DNA of 64,000 nt from the NCBI GenBank assembly GCA_963732875.1, contig CAVTBD010000003.1:186001-250000 (forward strand), written 5' to 3'. A program made the position numbers and the translations under genes. Each line of letters starts with the position of its first letter. Position 1 is the first letter of the stretch. The stretch is from WHSO01 sp963732875. Lineage in GTDB: Bacteria > Pseudomonadota > Alphaproteobacteria > SMXQ01. This document shows positions 58,944 to 64,000 of the stretch, one piece after another. A model generated the notes under the pieces. It saw only the letters and a program-made list of their open reading frames with translations, made no database searches and had not been told where the DNA came from.

Positions 58944-60121
58944 GCGACCGCCTCGGGCACGAGGCCGAGCGCGCGCACGGCCTCGGCGAGGCGGGCGACG
59001 TCATCTTCGGTGTGTGCCGCGGAGAAGGTGACGCGCAGCCGCGAGGTGCCCTCGGGCACGGTCGGCGGGCGGATCGCGGTCACAAGGAAGCCGCGTTCGG
59101 CCAAGGCGGCCGAGGCCGCGAGCGCGCGTTTCTCCGCGCCCAGCACGACCGGCACCACCGCGCTCTGCGCCTCGGGCAGCCCGAGCGCCGTTGTGAAGGC
59201 GCGCGCACGGGCGAGCGGCGTCGCCGTCAGCCCGGCGTCGTCCTCGATGATCTCGAGCGCCTTCTCGGCTGCGGCCACCACGCCCGGCGGCAGGCCGGTG
59301 GTGAAGATCAGGCTGCGCGCGCGGTTGACCAGAAGATCGATCACCGGGCGGCTCGCCGCCACATAGCCGCCGTAGGCGCCGGCGGCCTTGGACAGGGTGC
59401 CCATGGCGAGATCGACGCCGAGCGGCTTTCCGTCCGCGTCGAAGCCCGAGCCGCGCCCATTGCCGATGACTCCAAGCGCGTGGGCGTCGTCCACCAGCAG
59501 CCAGGCGTCGTATTGCCGTGCGAGCGCGGCGAGCGCCGCGACCGGCGCGCGGTCGCCGTCCATGGAGAACACGCCCTCGGTCAGGATCAGGCAGTTGCGC
59601 GCCCGCGCGCGATGCTCCTTGAGGAAGCGTTCGCAGTCGTGCGCGTCGTTGTGGCGGAAGAGATGCGTGTCGGCGCCCGACAGCTTTGTGCCCGCGTGCA
59701 TGCAGGCGTGCATGAGCGCGTCGCCGACGATCAGGTCGTCGCGTCCGGCAAAACTCGGGATGATGCCGATATTGGCGAGATAGCCCGAGCCGAACACCAG
59801 CGCCGCCTCGGTGCCCTTGAGCCGCGCGATGCGGCGCTCGAGCGAGTCGTAGAGTGGCCCGGAACCGGTCACCAGCCGGCTCGCGCCCGCGCCCGCGCCG
59901 AAGATCTTGGTGGCGATCACGGCCGCCTCGATCACGCGGCGGTCCTGGCTGAGGCCGAGATAGTCATTGTCGCAGAACGCCGTGTAGCGCACCGACCCGC
60001 GCACCGCGAGTCCGCCCGGACCGCGCGCGGTGGTGGCGACGCGGCGCATCAGGTCGCGCTCGGCGATGGCGGCGAGCTTGTCGCGGGCGAAACGGTCGAG
60101 GCTGTCGCTCATGGCCGCCAT
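58940..60121 (-). CDS. bioF: 8-amino-7-oxononanoate synthase
   Basis: The protein is 393 residues (390 if the ATG at 60112, MSDSLDRF, is used). The PLP lysine is in MGTLSKAAGAYGGY. SRLVTGSGPLYDSLERRIA and LLVDDAHALGVIGNGRG (the PLP-pairing Asp) are standard. It joins pimeloyl thioester to alanine, the first ring-forming step of biotin synthesis. It is translationally coupled to bioD and diverges from bioB. Confidence 0.94.
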   Translation of the reverse strand: MAAMSDSLDRFARDKLAAIAERDLMRRVATTARGPGGLAVRGSVRYTAFCDNDYLGLSQDRRVIEAAVIATKIFGAGAGASRLVTGSGPLYDSLERRIARLKGTEAALVFGSGYLANIGIIPSFAGRDDLIVGDALMHACMHAGTKLSGADTHLFRHNDAHDCERFLKEHRARARNCLILTEGVFSMDGDRAPVAALAALARQYDAWLLVDDAHALGVIGNGRGSGFDADGKPLGVDLAMGTLSKAAGAYGGYVAASRPVIDLLVNRARSLIFTTGLPPGVVAAAEKALEIIEDDAGLTATPLARARAFTTALGLPEAQSAVVPVVLGAEKRALAASAALAERGFLVTAIRPPTVPEGTSRLRVTFSAAHTEDDVARLAEAVRALGLVPEAVA

Positions 60122-60170
60122 GCTAGCGCGGATCGGGGATCAGGGACATGGGCCTTGCTTTACGAAAACA

Positions 60171-60273
60171 CCGTCATGCGCGGGCTTGTCCCGCGCATCC
60201 ATGTGTTTTTCACGGGAACGTGGATGGCCGGGTGTCATGCGAATGCGTGCCAAGCACGCCCCCGGCCATGACG
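60171..60273. repeat. Palindromic intergenic repeat (GTCATGCGCGGGCTTGTCC type)
   Basis: It reads CCGTCATGCGCGGGCTTGTC with GCGCGGG/CCCGCGC pairing and an inner GCGTGCCAAGCACGC hairpin, and ends GGCCATGACGA. It lies in the promoter gap between divergent bioF and bioB, so it may affect biotin gene expression. Related to 56960-57106. Confidence 0.78.
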
Positions 60274-60354
60274 AGAAATGGGCGCGGGAAGGGCAATTGC
60301 GCCGGGGGCCCCGATTGATTAGGGTGCGGGCAACCGCAGCCCTCAAGGAATCCC

Positions 60355-61383
60355 ATGGCGACCCGCCTCGAAACCCCCGCCGTTTCTCCGAGTTCTGGCG
60401 CGACGTCCAGCGCGACTTCCGATGCCAGGCCCGATATCCGCCACGACTGGACCCGTGCCGAGGCCGAGGCGCTGCTTGCGCTGCCGTTCAACGACCTGAT
60501 CTACCGCGCCCATACCCTGCACCGGCGCTATTTCGACGCTAACGAGGTGCAGCTCTCGACGCTGCTCAACATCAAGGACGGCGGCTGCCCCGAGGACTGC
60601 AAGTACTGCGCCCAGTCGGCCCGCTACGACACCGGTTTCAAGGCGCAGAAGCTGATGGAGAAGAACGCGGTGCTGGAGAAGGCGCGCGCGGCCAGGGCGG
60701 CCGGCGCGCAGCGTTTCTGCATGGGCGCCGCGTGGCGCTCGCCCAAGGACCACGAGCTTGATGCCGTGTGCGACATCGTGTCCGAGGTCAAGGCGCTCGG
60801 CCTCGAGACCTGCGCGACGCTCGGCATGCTGACCGCGCCCCAGGCGGAGCGCCTCAGGGACGCCGGGCTCGACTACTACAACCACAACCTCGATACCTCC
60901 GAGGACTACTACGGCGAGGTCGTGACCACGCGCACCTACCGCGACCGGCTCGACACGCTCGCCCGCGTGCGCGACGCGGGCATGAAGGTGTGCTGCGGCG
61001 GCATCCTCGGTCTTGGCGAATCGGAGGCCGACCGCGCCGCCATGCTGGTGACGCTCGCCAACCTGCCGGTCCATCCCGAATCGGTGCCGGTCAACATGCT
61101 GGTCGCCATCGAGGGCACGCCCTATGCCGGGAACGGCCGCGTCGACGCCATCGACTTCGTGCGCGTGATCGCGACCGCGCGCATCATGATGCCGGCCTCC
61201 GTGGTGCGCTTCGCCGCCGGGCGTCTGGAGATGGACGAGAGCTGCCAGGCGCTCGCCTTCTTCGCCGGCGCCAACTCGATCTTCTACGGCGAGAAGCTGC
61301 TGACCACGCCCAACCCGGTCGCCGCAGAGGACACGGTGCTGTTCGACCGCCTCGGCCTCAAGCCCATGGGGACGGCCGGCTGA
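60355..61383 (+). CDS. bioB: Biotin synthase
   Basis: The protein is 342 residues. The radical-SAM cluster motif is CPEDCKYCAQSARY, and 2Fe-2S ligands follow in RFCMGAAWRSP and ETCATLGML. The YYNHNLDTSEDYY block is typical. It inserts sulfur into dethiobiotin. An AAGGA precedes the ATG. The first 45 residues are Ser/Ala/Pro-rich and weakly conserved. Confidence 0.95.
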   Translation: MATRLETPAVSPSSGATSSATSDARPDIRHDWTRAEAEALLALPFNDLIYRAHTLHRRYFDANEVQLSTLLNIKDGGCPEDCKYCAQSARYDTGFKAQKLMEKNAVLEKARAARAAGAQRFCMGAAWRSPKDHELDAVCDIVSEVKALGLETCATLGMLTAPQAERLRDAGLDYYNHNLDTSEDYYGEVVTTRTYRDRLDTLARVRDAGMKVCCGGILGLGESEADRAAMLVTLANLPVHPESVPVNMLVAIEGTPYAGNGRVDAIDFVRVIATARIMMPASVVRFAAGRLEMDESCQALAFFAGANSIFYGEKLLTTPNPVAAEDTVLFDRLGLKPMGTAG

Positions 61384-61405
61384 CGGCGGTATTTCAGCAT
61401 TTACA

Positions 61406-61479
61406 GTCGTCACCCCCGCGCAGGCGGGGGTCCATGTTTCCACAAAGAATGGATTCCCGCTTTCGCGGGAATGACGGGT
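61406..61479. repeat. Palindromic intergenic repeat (GTCACCCCCGC...GGGAATGACG type)
   Basis: It opens GTCGTCACCCCCGCGCAGGC with CCCCCGC/GCGGGGG pairing, contains GGATTCCCGCTTTCGCGGGA and ends AATGACGGG. It fills the bioB-bioA gap. Same family as 51041-51143. Confidence 0.78.
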
Positions 61480-61486
61480 ACGCACC

Positions 61487-62818
61487 GTGACCAGGAACAA
61501 TTCCGATAAAGCGACGCCCGGCTGGTTCCGGGACGGCCTCGGACACATCTGGCTTCCCTATACCCAGATGGGGGCGGAGCCGCCGCCGGTGCCGGTCACG
61601 GCCACTGACGGCGTGCGCCTGACTTTGGCCGACGGCCGCACGCTGATCGACGGCATGGCGTCGTGGTGGACCGCGTGCCACGGCTACAACCACCCCCGCA
61701 TCGTCGCCGCCGTCCAGGCCCAGGCGGCGAAGATGCCCCACGTCATGTTCGGCGGGCTGGTGCACGAGGGCGCGCTGCGCCTCGCCGCGCGCCTCGCCGC
61801 GCTGGCACCCGGTGACCTCGACCGCGTGTTCTTTTCTAGACTCGGGCTCGGTCGCAGTCGAGGTCGCGCTCAAGATGGCGCTGCAGTACTGGATCAACCG
61901 CGGCGAACGCGGACGGACGAAATTCGTCTGCTTCCGCGGCGGCTATCACGGCGACACCATCGCCGCCATGAGCGTGTCGGACGGCGACGACGGCTTCCAT
62001 GCGACCTTCCGCGGCGCGCTGCCGCAACAGGTGATCGCGGCGCTGCCGCGCGACGATGCGGGCCGCGCGCGTTATGCTGCGCTGCTCGACGAGCATCGGG
62101 ACGCGAACTCGCCGGAGTGATCTTCGAGCCCTCGGTGCAGGGCGCGGGCGGCATGCTGTTCCATGACGCCGGCACGATCCGCGCCGTGGTGGAGGAAGCG
62201 CAAGCGCGCACACTGCCCGTCATCGCCGACGAGATCTTCACCGGCTTCGGCCGGACCGGGCCGATGTTCGCCTGTGAGGCCGCGGGCGTGGTGCCGGACA
62301 TCCTGTGCCTGTCGAAGGCGCTGACGGGCGGCGCGCTCGGCATGGGCGCGACGCTCGCGCGCGATCATATCTTCGACGCGTTCCTCGGCGACGACCTCGA
62401 CAAGGCATTCATGCACGGGCCGACCTACATGGCGAATCCGCTTGCCTGCGCCGCCGCCAACGCCTCCCTCGACCTGTTCGAGAGCGAGCCGCGCCGCGAT
62501 CAGGTGGCAGCCATCGCGGCGGCGCTCGAGGAAGGCCTCGCGCCGGCGCGCGCCCTGCCGGGGGTCGCCGAGGTGCGCGTGCGCGGTGCCATCGGCGTGG
62601 TCGAGCTCGACGACCTGCCGCTCGAACGCCTCTACCGCCTGCGTGCCGCCTTCGTCGAGCGCGGCCTGTGGGTGCGCCCGTTCGGGCGCATCGTCTATCT
62701 TACCCCGGCATTTACCATCGCCCGCGCCGATCTCGACGCGCTGACCGCCGGAATCTGCGCCGTGCTCGCCGAAAACGTCGCCGAAAACGGCCCGTGCAAG
62801 TCCGGGCCCAGGGTGTAA
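61487..62818 (+). CDS. bioA: Adenosylmethionine-8-amino-7-oxononanoate aminotransferase, carrying two compensating frameshifts
   Basis: A GTG start gives about 443 residues. The N-terminal HIWLPYTQM, the substrate-side DGMASWWTACHGYNHP, and the PLP lysine in LCLSKALTGG identify BioA. Between about 61838 and 62103 the reading frame shifts: VFFS should continue DSGSVAVEVALKMALQYW, so one extra A sits at about 61838. The frame returns near 62103, where DEHRDA should join LAGVIFEPSVQGAGGM (one base lost or two gained). The ~88 codons between are well conserved in the other frame (YHGDTIAAMSVSDGDDGF). It transfers the SAM amino group in biotin synthesis. An assembly error is likely. Confidence 0.88.
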   Translation: MTRNNSDKATPGWFRDGLGHIWLPYTQMGAEPPPVPVTATDGVRLTLADGRTLIDGMASWWTACHGYNHPRIVAAVQAQAAKMPHVMFGGLVHEGALRLAARLAALAPGDLDRVFFSRLGLGRSRGRAQDGAAVLDQPRRTRTDEIRLLPRRLSRRHHRRHERVGRRRRLPCDLPRRAAATGDRGAAARRCGPRALCCAARRASGRELAGVIFEPSVQGAGGMLFHDAGTIRAVVEEAQARTLPVIADEIFTGFGRTGPMFACEAAGVVPDILCLSKALTGGALGMGATLARDHIFDAFLGDDLDKAFMHGPTYMANPLACAAANASLDLFESEPRRDQVAAIAAALEEGLAPARALPGVAEVRVRGAIGVVELDDLPLERLYRLRAAFVERGLWVRPFGRIVYLTPAFTIARADLDALTAGICAVLAENVAENGPCKSGPRV

Positions 62819-62862
62819 AATCGGCCAAAGCCAAAAGAATCAATAACCAGGGACGGGAAACG

Positions 62863-64000
62863 ATGAGCTTCGGTTGGGGCGGATTGGGCGCGCACGGCGG
62901 TGGAGGCCGCACGTCCACCATGCATCGCACGCGCAGTACTAATTTCCGCGTGCTCAAGGGGCTCGCCCCCTATCTCCGGCCCTACCGGTGGCAGATCGTC
63001 GGCTTCCTGGTGTCGCTCGGCATCGGCGCGGCCGCCGTGCTGGCCATGGGCGTCGGCCTCAAGTACCTGGTGGACGAGGGCTTCGCCAAGGCCAACCCGC
63101 ACCTGCTCGACCAGGCGCTGGTCGTTCTGTTCGTCATCGTCTTCGTCATGGCCGGTGCCGCCTATTCGCGCTTCTACCTGATCTCCTGGGTCGGCGAACG
63201 CGTCGCCACCGACCTCCGGCGCGTGGTGTTCGACCACGTGATCGGGCTCTCGGTGTCGTTCTTCGAGACCACCAAGATCGGAGAGGTGCTGTCGCGCCTC
63301 ACCACCGACACCACCGTGCTGCAGTCCATGGTGGGCTCGTCCATCTCGCTCGCGATCCGGCACTTCGTGATGCTGGCGGGCGGCATGGCGATGCTGATGT
63401 ATACCTCGTTCGCGCTCACCGGCCCGATCTTCCTGATCCTGCCGGTGATCGTGGTACCCATCGTCGTGTTCGGGCGGCGCGTGCGCCGGTTGTCGCGCCT
63501 GGCCCAGGACCGCATCGCCGAGACCGGCGCCTTCGCCGAGGAATCCCTCAACAACGTGCGCACGGTGCAGGCATTCTCGCACGAGGCCCTCGACCGCAAC
63601 TCCTACGGCGGTTACGCCGAGCGCGCCTTCAAGACCGCCATGGACCGGGTGCGGGCGCGCTCCCAGCTCAATTTCTGCGTGATCGTCCTCATGTTCGGCG
63701 CGGTCGGCGTGATGATCTGGATCGGCGGCCACAAGGTGCTGGACGGCACGGTCACCGGCGGCTCGATGTCGGCTTTCATCTTCTACGCCCTCGTCATGGC
63801 GCGCTCGGCGCGCGGCCTGTCGGAGGTCTACGGCGACGTGCAGCGCGCCGCCGGCGCAACCGAGCGGCTACTGGAGATCATGGCGCTCAAGCCCGAGATC
63901 ACGACGCCGGCCGATCCCGCGGCGCTGCCCGAGCCGCCCGTCGGCACCGTCGCCTTCGACCACGTCACCTTCCACTATCCCTCGCGCCCGGACCGCGCCG
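62863..64000 (+). CDS. ABC transporter transmembrane region (MsbA/multidrug type), truncated by the window end
   Basis: The ATG at 62863 begins MSFGWGGLGAHGGGGR. The visible 379 codons hold a six-helix exporter domain (about 30-320): the TM1 stretch QIVGFLVSLGIGAAAVLAMGVG, the coupling-helix region FFETTKIGEVLSRLTTDTT and the loop RLAQDRIAETGAFAEESLNNVRTVQAF. Only the start of the ATPase domain (VAFDHVTFHYPSRPD) is inside the window, so no Walker motif is seen. It is an inner-membrane exporter half; the substrate may be a lipid or drug. It follows bioA by 44 bases. Confidence 0.88.
   Translation, partial: MSFGWGGLGAHGGGGRTSTMHRTRSTNFRVLKGLAPYLRPYRWQIVGFLVSLGIGAAAVLAMGVGLKYLVDEGFAKANPHLLDQALVVLFVIVFVMAGAAYSRFYLISWVGERVATDLRRVVFDHVIGLSVSFFETTKIGEVLSRLTTDTTVLQSMVGSSISLAIRHFVMLAGGMAMLMYTSFALTGPIFLILPVIVVPIVVFGRRVRRLSRLAQDRIAETGAFAEESLNNVRTVQAFSHEALDRNSYGGYAERAFKTAMDRVRARSQLNFCVIVLMFGAVGVMIWIGGHKVLDGTVTGGSMSAFIFYALVMARSARGLSEVYGDVQRAAGATERLLEIMALKPEITTPADPAALPEPPVGTVAFDHVTFHYPSRPDRA

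Noticed and set aside
61812..62120. A separate small gene inside bioA
   Set aside because: Its sequence is the missing middle of BioA, so it is explained by the two frame changes.

Overview
The window is dense, GC-rich DNA from a Gram-negative alphaproteobacterium. The Gram-negative call rests on kdsB (Kdo for LPS), RND efflux genes and an outer-membrane porin-like cytochrome. The alphaproteobacterial call rests on many solute-binding-protein transporters (two TAXI-type TRAP binding proteins, a fused TRAP permease, a TctA-type permease, a Bug/TctC binding protein, Yej-type ABC), palindromic intergenic repeats, and codon and base use. I cannot name the species. There is no prophage, CRISPR array, tRNA or rRNA in the window. 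The only clear mobile element is one IS256-family copy.

Layout. 1-7 kb: alpha/beta hydrolase, MFS permease, a TAXI-TRAP uptake system and an M24 'pita-bread' enzyme whose metal ligands look lost. 7-11.4 kb: RND efflux permease (frameshifted) and its adaptor. 11.8-14.6 kb: TerC protein and a long TctA-type permease with a TctB-like tail. 15.06-16.5 kb: an intact IS256-family element with a perfect 8-bp target duplication, inserted at the start codon of a SorA-type sulfite dehydrogenase gene. It cuts that gene off from its ribosome-binding site and an FNR/FixK-type box. 16.5-25.4 kb: sorA, its cytochrome c, a lone xanthine-dehydrogenase-family molybdopterin subunit, two solute-binding proteins, two class II aldolase-like proteins and an aldo/keto reductase. 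Two copies of a 117-bp double-hairpin repeat lie here. 25.5-36.7 kb: glnS (frameshifted), nadB, an SPFH/NfeD pair, an MgtC/DUF4010 membrane protein, a second TAXI protein (frameshifted), GST, an M17 aminopeptidase and a MarR gene (frameshifted). 36.9-39.3 kb: a compact export/electron-transfer island with an MXKDX-repeat secreted peptide, a periplasmic cytochrome c and a Cyc2-like fused cytochrome-porin. 40-48.3 kb: leftward Yej-type peptide ABC transporter operon with a hydroxyacid dehydrogenase, hisN-like phosphatase and an anchored cytochrome c. 48.5-58.3 kb: housekeeping genes kdsB-pheA, a manganese riboswitch (yybP-ykoY) with its GDT1-family exporter, nudC-egtD, MFS, SRP RNA, dnaX, ybaB, recR and an ICMT-like gene. 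58.3-62.8 kb: biotin genes bioFD (left) and bioBA (right, bioA frameshifted). 62.9 kb to the end: start of an MsbA-like ABC exporter.

Two themes stand out. First, single-base indels break five otherwise well-conserved genes, including glnS and bioA. This looks more like assembly error or recent decay than ancient pseudogenes. Second, there are two respiratory or electron-transfer modules: SorAB, silenced or rewired by the IS, and the MXKDX/cytochrome/Cyc2-like cassette. The second is the best candidate here for an undescribed system.
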